This document shows positions 29,541-36,803 of a DNA stretch of 64,000 nt, piece by piece. Below the pieces are notes generated by a model. That model ran no database searches. It saw only the letters and a program-made list of their open reading frames with translations, and was not told where the DNA came from. The first letter of the stretch is position 1. Every line of letters begins with the position of its first letter. Both the position numbers and the translations under genes were made by a program. The stretch is from Aeromonas dhakensis (GTDB taxonomy: Bacteria; Pseudomonadota; Gammaproteobacteria; Enterobacterales; Aeromonadaceae): assembly GCF_000820305.1 (NCBI RefSeq), contig NZ_CDBH01000039.1:62001-126000 (forward strand), read 5' to 3'.

Positions 29541-30622
29541 TGAGAGACAACCTGAGCTTCAAGTACCTTCTCCTCGGGGGTGAGGGGGAGGCTAAGTGAT
29601 GTTTTAAGGGCGTTGCAGGTAAGACGGAGCGCTGTGGTGGATTTGCTTAGCTTGCCATGCGACATGGTTCTGCGAATCCATTCCGGATTGGTTTTGCGCC
29701 AATCAATGGCCTTGAGCTTACCAAGGTCTGTTTGCCAGGTATCAGGATGCTCGCTTATCAAAAAACGGCCAAGCATACCGAGAGCTTGCAGGCCGACCCC
29801 GTGAGCATGGACATACTCCTGCCGGAGTTGGGCTGGCGATACTTCTTTGCGACTGGCCATCTGCCAATCCGGCATCTGGTCGTAGACCGCTTTCCAATAG
29901 AGAGCCGCCAGTTTGGCCTCTTCATCCGTGCAGCCCTCTTTAGGTCCCTTGCCCAGTAGGGCTCGGGTTGCCTGTTTGATGCTACTTAATGTGAAGAGCT
30001 TGCTGGAGAGCTGGGAGATGCTCGACTTTTCCATCTCAGTAAGCCCGACGAAGGGCTCCATGCTGGTAGCCAGATGGCGAGCAAGCTCAGAGCCTTGATC
30101 TCTATGGTCATAGAGCGTTGACAGTGACGGACTGGGTTTGACCGCGTACTTGTTGAGATCAGCAAACATTTGCTGGCTTCGGGTTAGCCCTTCATCGACA
30201 AAGAACAAAACAGGGATGTTGTCCTGGCCCAGTTCGGGGCGCTCTACCAACGCCTCTTCGATAGCTTTGCGGCGGTGCTGACCATCGTTGATCAGGATCT
30301 GTGCATCCATGGGCACCCGTAAAGTGCCCAGATTGTTGGAGCCGGGATGTTCAGCAAACTCGACGTCAACAGCTATTGACGCAGTCAAGGCAGAGAAGAC
30401 GTAATCCTTGGGATTCTCCAAGAGGTATCGCACCATTTCCGGGATCCGGGATTTGTTCAATGTGCGTTGCGCCCGCAATTCAGGGGGGACTTCGCTCTCA
30501 TCAAAGTTGAAAATTTTGGGGATGATGCGCATCGGGCAGGTCGCGATATAGAAGGGGCGACCGGCTTGTATCCCACGCACTGCGGGGAATGAGTAGCAGT
30601 AGTCAGCGTCGAAGTGGTTCAT
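29537..30622 (-). CDS. dndB: DNA sulfur modification protein DndB
   Basis: A 361-residue DndB with the defining DGQHR motif at residues 113-117 (LINDGQHRRKAI). DndB is not essential for sulfur insertion in studied systems but affects modification frequency and, in Salmonella, represses the operon. AGGAG lies seven bases before ATG 30622. It is the first gene of the core dndBCDE set, preceded by a 134-base regulatory spacer with a match to a proposed DndB operator (30661-30678). Confidence 0.94.
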   Translation of the reverse strand: MNHFDADYCYSFPAVRGIQAGRPFYIATCPMRIIPKIFNFDESEVPPELRAQRTLNKSRIPEMVRYLLENPKDYVFSALTASIAVDVEFAEHPGSNNLGTLRVPMDAQILINDGQHRRKAIEEALVERPELGQDNIPVLFFVDEGLTRSQQMFADLNKYAVKPSPSLSTLYDHRDQGSELARHLATSMEPFVGLTEMEKSSISQLSSKLFTLSSIKQATRALLGKGPKEGCTDEEAKLAALYWKAVYDQMPDWQMASRKEVSPAQLRQEYVHAHGVGLQALGMLGRFLISEHPDTWQTDLGKLKAIDWRKTNPEWIRRTMSHGKLSKSTTALRLTCNALKTSLSLPLTPEEKVLEAQVVSQ

Positions 30623-30660
30623 GATGATGCTCCTGGCTAGTCCTGTTTCAAGTCTAGGGT

Positions 30661-30678
30661 TACGTCAAAATTAACGTA
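30661..30678. promoter_or_regulatory. TACG-N10-CGTA palindrome upstream of dndB
   Basis: TACG at 30661-30664 and CGTA at 30675-30678 are separated by exactly ten bases, 39-56 bases before the dndB start. As I recall, this layout was described for the DndB-type repressor of the Salmonella dpt cluster. A further TACG half-site lies at 30734-30737. Confidence 0.65.
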
Positions 30679-30756
30679 ATCACATATTGTCATAAGACTG
30701 TTGATTAGGTTTTAGCGAGGAATAAGTGGTTTTTACGTTATTTTGGGACGCTGATT

Positions 30757-32781
30757 TTACTCTTTTACGCAACAAATACGAAAGCCTGAAATTCGCCTTT
30801 TTTGCTCTTTGAGAGCTGATTCATATTGTTGGCGACTCAAGTGATGTTCTGTTTCCAGATCCATCCCAAGCAGTTTGCTCAATCTTTGCTCCAGCGCTCG
30901 TTGTGCCTTGAAGCTCGGATCATCCGGTGCCATCAGATAGCTTTTGTTGAGCAGCGGTGGCCGGGTCTGCTCATTGATGTAGTCAAAGAAGTCGACCTCC
31001 TGCTCGGCCATCTTGATCTTGACCCGCTCCACCAGATGGGGGATGGGTTTGCTGAAGTCGTCATACCCCATCAGGCTCACCTTGCCGGAGCGGATGTGCA
31101 GCTTGATCACGTCGATATCGGTCAAGTCACCGTAGAGCTGGCAGGCCGCCCCCAGGTAGACACGCAGCAGCGGCGGTAATTGTGGAATAAAGCATTTGTG
31201 CAACAGCAGTGAATGGCCAGGATAGAGCAGGCTGTTGGGTAGCTGTTGATGGGCCAGCTCGCAGGCCTGGTTGATGAGGGTGATATCCGCAATCTGGTAG
31301 AGCAGTGCTTTGGCTGCCTGTTGTGCCTGCGGGTTGCCACCGAAAAAGGCTTTGATATCCCGCTGCAGCTCGCTGGGGTACTGGGTATAGGCTTGGCGTT
31401 TGCCAAACAGGTTGAGTGCCAGGTAGACCAGCAAATCTTGCTGCCGCTCCAGCTCGGCCTGCTTTAACTGGGCAAGGTCAAAATGCTGGCCAAGCAGGGT
31501 CATGGCTTTGCGATGACTGCCTGCGATCTCTCTTAACTCATCGCTTTGTTCAAATTCGTCATTGGCCGGGATTCGGCCAAGGGTCAGCGCTCGTTGCCAG
31601 AAGGCTTCAAACAGTGGTTGATGACGAGTGATCAGCAGTGCTGCTGCGGCCTGATGGTTAGGCGTGGGCGAGGTCAGCTGCTGCCAACTGTGGCTTCGGC
31701 GTTGGCGCTGTGCCAAAAAGCGTTGCTCTTCGAGTTTGTCTTTGAACACGTAAAAGATGCCGGGCCCAACGGCGATGGCATTTTCATCCAGTGTTCTGTC
31801 TATGTAGTGCTTGAGCTCGCTTTGGTTGTAGTAGCGCTGAAAGGTGTTGCGCGAGGTGATGACGCCATCTTTATAAGGAGTGAACTGGGCAATAAAGCTG
31901 TCGTTGGCCAGCATGGCCGAGACGACCAGCAGGGTTTGGGTTAGCTCCCAGGCGCCGAGCAGTGCCTCCATTCGCTCATCTTGATCCTCAATGACGTTGA
32001 TCACAAAACCGAGATTGACCAGATGGGAGACCACCTTCTCCCCATCCGGGCGAAAGTTCGGGTCCCAGCCCAGCGCATCAATACCGTGTGCTTCCAGTTC
32101 CCGCAGGTCATCCCCTCGGCCGCAACCGTAATCAAACAGCGCATAGTCGCCGTTGAGATAACCATGGCGTGCCAGCATCTTCATGGGGGCTGAGAGTTCA
32201 TGGCGAACCAACGCGGTTTTGTGGCGATCAATTTGTGGGCCCCCCTCTTCGGGCGGCAGGGCGGAGGTGCGAAACAGGCGCCCATCAACCAGTTGGTAGC
32301 CATGTCTTGCGATAAGCCGCTCCCACGATGCTTTGAAGCCAATCATGCGGGGATGATCGTAAAGCCCTGCCAACACCCCCTCTTGGGTGATCTGGCGACA
32401 ACTCTCTGCCTGTGGGTGATCGGGGGTCAGCATGCACTCTTTGCGATGCAGAATGGGGGGAGTGTCCTGGCTGTCATAGCGGGTAACGGTATGGCTTAGT
32501 TTGGCCAGATCAACGGTCACGCTCTGCTTGAGGCTGGGGTAGGCCTCTTCGAAGAAGGTGGGGTAGTTGAGCAGTGACAGCCGAAAGTCCTGCTTTGCCA
32601 ACTTGACCAGATCCCATTCACACTCCGGCAGTTTGAGCGCTTGTGCTACCGCACAGACAAAACGGTAGAGCTGTGGGCTGGTTGTGGCCAGGGTTTCTTT
32701 GTGCAGATAGACCGCGTCGGGCAGCACTTTTTTGTATGGCAGGGTAGCGACCAGTTGCGTGAAGCGCTCGGGGGTCAGCAT
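30757..32781 (-). CDS. DNA phosphorothioation-associated putative methyltransferase
   Basis: A 674-residue protein of the type often encoded beside dnd genes. An S-adenosylmethionine-binding motif (LFDYGCGRGDDLRELEAHGIDALGWD) lies near residue 215, preceded by the family-typical GHxxGFKASWERL-like segment and a region SAPMKMLARHGYLNG. The C-terminal half is largely helical with no motif I know. The substrate is unknown. The ATG at 32781 shares its A with the stop of the upstream gene (TGATG) and follows AAGGA. A GTG at 32787 is possible but lies too close to that site. A 134-base gap separates it from dndB. Confidence 0.82.
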   Translation of the reverse strand: MLTPERFTQLVATLPYKKVLPDAVYLHKETLATTSPQLYRFVCAVAQALKLPECEWDLVKLAKQDFRLSLLNYPTFFEEAYPSLKQSVTVDLAKLSHTVTRYDSQDTPPILHRKECMLTPDHPQAESCRQITQEGVLAGLYDHPRMIGFKASWERLIARHGYQLVDGRLFRTSALPPEEGGPQIDRHKTALVRHELSAPMKMLARHGYLNGDYALFDYGCGRGDDLRELEAHGIDALGWDPNFRPDGEKVVSHLVNLGFVINVIEDQDERMEALLGAWELTQTLLVVSAMLANDSFIAQFTPYKDGVITSRNTFQRYYNQSELKHYIDRTLDENAIAVGPGIFYVFKDKLEEQRFLAQRQRRSHSWQQLTSPTPNHQAAAALLITRHQPLFEAFWQRALTLGRIPANDEFEQSDELREIAGSHRKAMTLLGQHFDLAQLKQAELERQQDLLVYLALNLFGKRQAYTQYPSELQRDIKAFFGGNPQAQQAAKALLYQIADITLINQACELAHQQLPNSLLYPGHSLLLHKCFIPQLPPLLRVYLGAACQLYGDLTDIDVIKLHIRSGKVSLMGYDDFSKPIPHLVERVKIKMAEQEVDFFDYINEQTRPPLLNKSYLMAPDDPSFKAQRALEQRLSKLLGMDLETEHHLSRQQYESALKEQKRRISGFRICCVKE

Positions 32782-33320
32782 CAGCACATTCCTTTGAGTT
32801 GGGTGAGTGTCAGCCGCTTGGGCATTTGTCTTCCATGGTGAGTGGTGAGTTCGACCAAGGCGCGGTTTTGTTCGGGCCCATAGCTGATATGCAGTGGCCG
32901 GTCTGGGCCATAGAGATAGAGACGATCAAACGGGGTGTGCTGCGCCAACCAAAGGGCTACCTGATAGCTGTTCTTCCCTGGGTATATCAGATCAACCGCG
33001 GCCCCTTGCCGAGGACAGACAACTCTTCCTCGCTGATTGAGTTCACAGGCCGCATGTTGATCCAGTGTGGGGGCTATACCGGGGGAGGCGTTGGAAAGAA
33101 TAGCTTTGCGCAGTGTTACCCCGCAAAACCCATAGGTCAGCAATGGGTGACCAAATGTTTCTACCAGCGGATCGAGAATATGCGTTGCCAGTTCACGGTA
33201 GGCCAGCCAGCTCTCGGTTTGTTCCGGCAAGTTTGGGCACTGGAGGCGTTGCCAGGTTTCACCACAGTGAAACAGCATCTCGAAGGTGAAATGTTGGCTG
33301 CAGGCATCCTCTAAGCGCAT
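32781..33320 (-). CDS. M15/hedgehog-fold-like protein in phosphorothioation operon
   Basis: A 179-residue protein with no sure family. Residues 80-150 resemble the zinc-binding core of M15-type DD-peptidase/hedgehog folds: H89 in LDQHAA, D110 in QGAAVDLIYP and H144 in RPLHISYGPE would be the three ligands, with FDRLYLYG between them. The spacing from H89 to D110 is longer than usual, implying an insertion. There is no signal peptide, so it should act in the cytosol, unlike cell-wall peptidases. AAGGA precedes ATG 33320. Its stop is fused to the start of the methyltransferase gene, making it the first gene of the modification operon. Confidence 0.6.
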   Translation of the reverse strand: MRLEDACSQHFTFEMLFHCGETWQRLQCPNLPEQTESWLAYRELATHILDPLVETFGHPLLTYGFCGVTLRKAILSNASPGIAPTLDQHAACELNQRGRVVCPRQGAAVDLIYPGKNSYQVALWLAQHTPFDRLYLYGPDRPLHISYGPEQNRALVELTTHHGRQMPKRLTLTQLKGMC

Positions 33321-33334
33321 GACGAATCCTTATG

Positions 33335-33358
33335 AACCAGTGCGTTATATTACTGGTT
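33335..33358. promoter_or_regulatory. Inverted repeat upstream of the modification operon
   Basis: AACCAGT and ACTGGTT form a perfect 7-bp inverted repeat with a 10-base spacer (GCGTTATATT), 15-38 bases before the first start codon. The position suits an operator overlapping the promoter. Confidence 0.5.
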
Positions 33359-33444
33359 TTGCCTTCACAGTAGAGCCATCAATCCGTGAGAGTGATCTCG
33401 AAAAGCCAACTGGTTGGGTCCTTGTGAACCACATGAACAAATAA

Positions 33445-33475
33445 AAAGGGCCACCTCTTGCGAGGTGGCCCTTTC
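33445..33475 (-). terminator. Rho-independent terminator of ssrA
   Basis: A 13-bp perfect stem AAAGGGCCACCTC/GAGGTGGCCCTTT is followed on the minus strand by TTATTTG, nine bases after the tmRNA 3' end. Confidence 0.9.
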
Positions 33476-33483
33476 CAAACGTT

Positions 33484-33843
33484 TGGTGGAGCTGGGGGGA
33501 TTTGAACCCCCGTCCAAAATTACTACATCCTCGGCACTACATGCTTAGTCACTCTTTACATTCGCCAACCCGCTGCGGAGAGACACGCCACGAATTGACT
33601 AGCTCGATTGGTTTTAATGCTTCCGCCCCGAGCAGGACTTCCACACGATCCTGTGAAGGATGACCTTCCGATTCCCTAGGACACAGGCAAGCTAGGGTAG
33701 AAGGGCTCTGCGCAGGTTATTAAGCTGCCAGTGCGTAGTTTTCGTCGTTTGCGACTATTTTTTTGCGGTTTATTAACGAGGCCTACCGCACCTCGGCATG
33801 CACCTTGGGTTTCGTGAATCTTGTCGAATCCAGAATCAGCCCC
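33484..33843 (-). ncRNA. ssrA: Transfer-messenger RNA (tmRNA)
   Basis: A 360-nt tmRNA that rescues stalled ribosomes. The 5' part reads GGGGCTGATTCTGGATTCGA and the 3' acceptor arm ends in CTCCACCA with the T-arm GGTTCAAATCC, which together form the tRNA-like domain. The tag reading frame GCAAACGACGAAAACTACGC, continuing CTGGCAGCTTAA, encodes ANDENYALAA, the standard gammaproteobacterial tag. smpB lies upstream on the same strand. The intact 3' end sits at the edge of the phosphorothioation island. Confidence 0.97.
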
Positions 33844-34022
33844 AAGTTGTTAAGAGGGATTGTACGCAAAAATCCTGCCATGGCAAGGCGTTGATGGTTA
33901 TTCCCGCAGGGAGCCGCTTCGTTTGCCGATTTATTGTGCGCACGCCTGGCAGGAGCGGGGAAGCGGCGGGCCGGAAAAGAAAAAGTCCGGGCAGGAGCCC
34001 GGACCTTGCAGCATCAAGCGGA

Positions 34023-34511
34023 TTAGCCGCGGTTCTTGTTCTTCATGATGCGCGCTTTTTCCCGATCCCATTCGCGGGCCTTGGTATCTTCGCGCTTGTC
34101 GTGCTCTTTCTTGCCCTTCACCAGGCCGATTTCGACCTTGACCCAGCACTGTTTCCAGTAGAGGGCGAGCGGCACGATTGTATAGCCCTGACGGGCGATC
34201 AGACTTTCGAGCTTGTCGAGTTCACGACGGCTCAGCAGCAGTTTGCGGGTCCGGGTCGGGTCGCACACCACGTGGCTGGAGGCAGCCTGCAGTGGCAGGA
34301 AGCTGGAGCCGAACAGGTAGGCCTCGCCATCGCGGAAGATGACATAGGCTTCGCTGATGTTGGCCTTGCCCGCCCGCAGGGATTTGACTTCCCACCCTTG
34401 CAGGGACAGACCGGCCTCGATCTTCTCTTCGATGAAGTATTCGTGGCGCGCGGTTCTGTTGAGTGCAATGGTGTTGGACCCGGCTTTGTTTTTACTGTTT
34501 TTTTTGCTCAT
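34023..34511 (-). CDS. smpB: SsrA-binding protein
   Basis: A 162-residue partner of tmRNA in trans-translation. Family motifs: [36 protein letters not shown] and the long basic C-terminal tail ([24 protein letters not shown]) that enters the decoding centre. The length is normal. It is transcribed toward ssrA and divergently from ratA. Confidence 0.97.
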   Translation of the reverse strand: MSKKNSKNKAGSNTIALNRTARHEYFIEEKIEAGLSLQGWEVKSLRAGKANISEAYVIFRDGEAYLFGSSFLPLQAASSHVVCDPTRTRKLLLSRRELDKLESLIARQGYTIVPLALYWKQCWVKVEIGLVKGKKEHDKREDTKAREWDREKARIMKNKNRG

Positions 34512-34680
34512 GACGGGCGATTTCCGGCAATGACTGGGAGGAGGGCATTATACGTGGGCAAGGGCGGCTGTAAAACGCGCAGCGGGTCAACTGATGGCTT
34601 TATGAGCAGTTTGACCGAGGTTTTACCTCCAAAAGCGCAAACATGGTGATAAAATCGCGGCGATTGGATGAGGAAAAGCC

Positions 34681-35115
34681 ATGCCCCGTATTACTCGCAG
34701 TGCCCTGGTGATGTTCAGCGCAGAACAGATGTTCAGGCTGGTCAATGATGTTCATGCCTATCCGGAGTTCCTGCCCGGTTGTGTCGGCAGCCGTGTCCAC
34801 GAGACCGGCGATGACTATATGACGGCCTCGGTCGATGTGGCCAAGGCCGGGATTGCCAAGACCTTTACCACCCGCAACCTGCTCGAGGCCAACCGGCAGA
34901 TCAAGATGGAGCTGGTGGAGGGGCCCTTCAGCAAGCTGGCGGGCTGGTGGACCTTCACCCCGCTGGACGTGGATGCCTGCAAGGTGGAGTTCGATCTCGA
35001 CTTCGAGTTCACCTCCAAACTCATCGAGCTGGCGTTTGGCCAGATCTTCCGCGACCTGGTGAGCTCCATGGTGCTGGCCTTCTCCAACCGTGCCAAGGTG
35101 GTGTACGGTGCCTGA
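34681..35115 (+). CDS. ratA: RatA / ubiquinone-binding START-like protein
   Basis: A 144-residue small SRPBCC/START-fold protein (COQ10 family) with ITRSALVMFSAEQMFRLVNDVHAYPEFLPGC, the hallmark opening of the family, and a C-terminal RDLVSSMVLAFSNRAK. In E. coli the homologue (RatA/PasT) has been linked to 50S association and to respiratory quinone function, and which role applies here is not settled. The stop overlaps the ratB start. Confidence 0.92.
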   Translation: MPRITRSALVMFSAEQMFRLVNDVHAYPEFLPGCVGSRVHETGDDYMTASVDVAKAGIAKTFTTRNLLEANRQIKMELVEGPFSKLAGWWTFTPLDVDACKVEFDLDFEFTSKLIELAFGQIFRDLVSSMVLAFSNRAKVVYGA

Positions 35116-35455
35116 TCAACTCAACATCGAAGTGGTCTATGCCCTGCCTCAGCAGCAGACAGTGCTGCGGCTGCGGGTGGCGCCGACCACGACGGTGCAG
35201 GCCGCCATCGAGCAGTCCGGCATCATGAGCAAGCATCCCGAGATCGATCTGGCGGTCAACAAGTTCGGCATCTACAGCCGGCCGGTCAAGGGCGCCGAGT
35301 TGCTGCAAGATGGCGATCGCATCGAGATCTACCGTCCGCTCATCGCCGATCCCAAGGAGATGCGTAAGAAGCGCGCCGAGAAGGCCAAGGAGGAGGGGCG
35401 TGCCGACGTGGTCACGGGTGGCCGTCCCAATGCCAATCGCAAACAATCCGACTGA
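35108..35455 (+). CDS. ratB: RnfH-family ubiquitin-like protein
   Basis: A 115-residue RnfH/RatB protein with a beta-grasp core: IEVVYALPQQQTVLRLRV, KHPEIDLAVNKFGIYSRPVK and DGDRIEIYRPL, then a basic C-terminal extension (KKRAEKAKEEG). The GTG at 35108 overlaps the last codons of ratA and has AAGGTGG in front. The function is unknown. It is paired with ratA across gammaproteobacteria. Confidence 0.9.
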   Translation: MPDQLNIEVVYALPQQQTVLRLRVAPTTTVQAAIEQSGIMSKHPEIDLAVNKFGIYSRPVKGAELLQDGDRIEIYRPLIADPKEMRKKRAEKAKEEGRADVVTGGRPNANRKQSD

Positions 35456-35512
35456 GTGCCTGTGGCACGATTCTTCATATAACAGTGCCTGCACTGGCAC
35501 GACACCGCATTT

Positions 35513-35537
35513 AAAAAGGCGCCTTGGCGCCTTTTTT
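35513..35537 (+). terminator. Rho-independent terminator of ratA-ratB
   Basis: The stem AAAAAGGCGCC/GGCGCCTTTTT with a two-base loop and a T-tract, 58 bases after ratB. Confidence 0.85.
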
Positions 35538-35569
35538 GATCCCGTCATCCCGCCAAGCGGGGCGCTTCG

Positions 35570-36205
35570 TTACAGCTGGCGCAGCCGCTCGTTCTCGACC
35601 ACTTCGCAGCCGGCGGGCTGGCGGGAGAGGGCTATCATGGCGCGGGCCACCTGGCTGGCCTCGATGGCGTGCCAGCGGCGCAACCTGCCTACCAGCAGTG
35701 GCTTCAGCAAGGGATAGATGGCCTGGAAAAACTGTTCAGAGCGGCGCGGCGGCTGGCGATCCCCCAGCAACATGGCGGGGCGCACGATGGCGAGCCGCTG
35801 CCAGGGCTGGGCCAGCAGGGCCTGCTCCAGCTCCCCCTTGGTACGGGGATAGAGGGCGGGGGAGTGCGGGTTGGCCCCCAGGCTCGAGACCACCACCAGC
35901 CGCTGGCAGCCGTGGCGACGGGCCAGCTCGGCAAAGGCCAGCACATAGTCGAGATCGACCCGGCGAAAGGCTTCGGCGGAGCCGGCCTCCTTGCGGGTGG
36001 TGCCAAGGCAGCAGAAGGCGAGATCCACCGGCTCGGGCAGATTCACTTCGATCAGTTCATCGAAATTGACCGGCAGCCAGTGGTGGGCGTGCTGCGGCTC
36101 TCCTGGCTTGCGGCAGAGCAGGGTCAGTTCATGCTCCGCGGGCAGTTGCCGCACCAGCTCGCGGCCGATGAGGCCAGTGGCTCCGGCGATCAGGATCCGG
36201 CTCAT
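35570..36205 (-). CDS. NAD(P)-binding oxidoreductase-like protein
   Basis: A 211-residue Rossmann protein of the atypical short-chain dehydrogenase/TIP30-like type. The N-terminal nucleotide motif is GATGLIGRELV, followed by CCLGTTRKEAGS, VVVSSLGANPHS and YPRTKGELEQAL (the Y-x3-K pair). Substrate not identifiable. The ATG at 36205 begins the Rossmann motif. The frame is open upstream without homology. It lies between ratB and bamE, converging on the ratB terminator. Confidence 0.8.
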   Translation of the reverse strand: MSRILIAGATGLIGRELVRQLPAEHELTLLCRKPGEPQHAHHWLPVNFDELIEVNLPEPVDLAFCCLGTTRKEAGSAEAFRRVDLDYVLAFAELARRHGCQRLVVVSSLGANPHSPALYPRTKGELEQALLAQPWQRLAIVRPAMLLGDRQPPRRSEQFFQAIYPLLKPLLVGRLRRWHAIEASQVARAMIALSRQPAGCEVVENERLRQL

Positions 36206-36295
36206 GCTGCTCTCCCTGTGTGATTGAATCGAGGCCAGTATTGGGCGAGGGGCTGCCCGCTGCAAGGGGGTAATGGGTGGCCGGCGGCAATAAAA

Positions 36296-36320
36296 CAAAA
36301 CCGGCGCGAGGCCGGTTTTG
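36296..36320 (-). terminator. Terminator of bamE
   Basis: The 10-bp stem CAAAACCGGC/GCCGGTTTTG is followed on the minus strand by TTTTATT. Confidence 0.75.
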
Positions 36321-36329
36321 TGGATGGGA

Positions 36330-36668
36330 TCAGAGCGGGGTATGGAAGGCCGCTGGCAGCGGGAAGTCGCCGGTGACCGTGGCCAATCTGTCGTTGACGA
36401 AGGTCAGGGTGAGCTCCTTGCGCTCTTTTTCGCCGCGCCCCGGCTGGAATTCATAGAGGTAGTACCAGGTGTTCGGGTCAAAGCCATCGCGCAGCATGGC
36501 GGAGCCCAGCACGAACTCGACCTGCTCGCGGGTCATGCCCTGGCGCAGTTTGTCGACCTGTTTTTGTTCCACATAGTTGCCCTGGGGAATATCGATGCGA
36601 TAGACCAGGCTGCAACCGGACAGGGTGAGGGCGGTCAGGGCCGCGGCAATCAGGTGTTTCATCCGCAT
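36330..36668 (-). CDS. bamE: Outer membrane assembly lipoprotein BamE
   Basis: A 112-residue lipoprotein of the BAM complex. The signal sequence has lipobox LSGC (C19), then the family pattern IPQGNYVEQKQVDKLRQGMTREQVEFVLGSAML and DPNTWYYLYEFQPG. Two possible starts lie two codons apart (36668 and 36662), and the longer matches E. coli better. The neighbourhood smpB-ratA-ratB-bamE is conserved in gammaproteobacteria. Confidence 0.95.
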   Translation of the reverse strand: MRMKHLIAAALTALTLSGCSLVYRIDIPQGNYVEQKQVDKLRQGMTREQVEFVLGSAMLRDGFDPNTWYYLYEFQPGRGEKERKELTLTFVNDRLATVTGDFPLPAAFHTPL

Positions 36669-36765
36669 ATCGAGTTCAGATCATCCATTCAAGTCTTTTT
36701 AAGCTCGGCAAATCATACCGGCTCCCTCTACGGAAGTAAAAAGCCATTGATCCATCAGCCAATAA

Positions 36766-36790
36766 AAAGGGCCGCCATGCGACCCTTTCT
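36766..36790 (-). terminator. Probable terminator of yiaY-like gene
   Basis: An imperfect hairpin (AAAGGG...CCCTTT with a GC-rich middle) lies just past the stop, followed on the minus strand by a T-run. Confidence 0.55.
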
Positions 36791-36803
36791 GCCCATTGTG
36801 CCC

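Larger units (their letters stand above)
15085..33483. mobile_element. Genomic island carrying Dnd/Dpt phosphorothioation system
   Basis: The segment between dsdC and the 3' end of ssrA is visibly less GC-rich than its flanks and consists only of phosphorothioation genes and associated unknowns. ssrA is a well-known integration site. No integrase, transposase or flanking direct repeat was found, so the element is either decayed, fixed by recombination, or its recombinase lies elsewhere. Confidence 0.65.

Noticed and set aside
33798-34649. 283-codon plus-strand frame across the ssrA 5' end and smpB
   Set aside because: Covers tmRNA and smpB, both certain.
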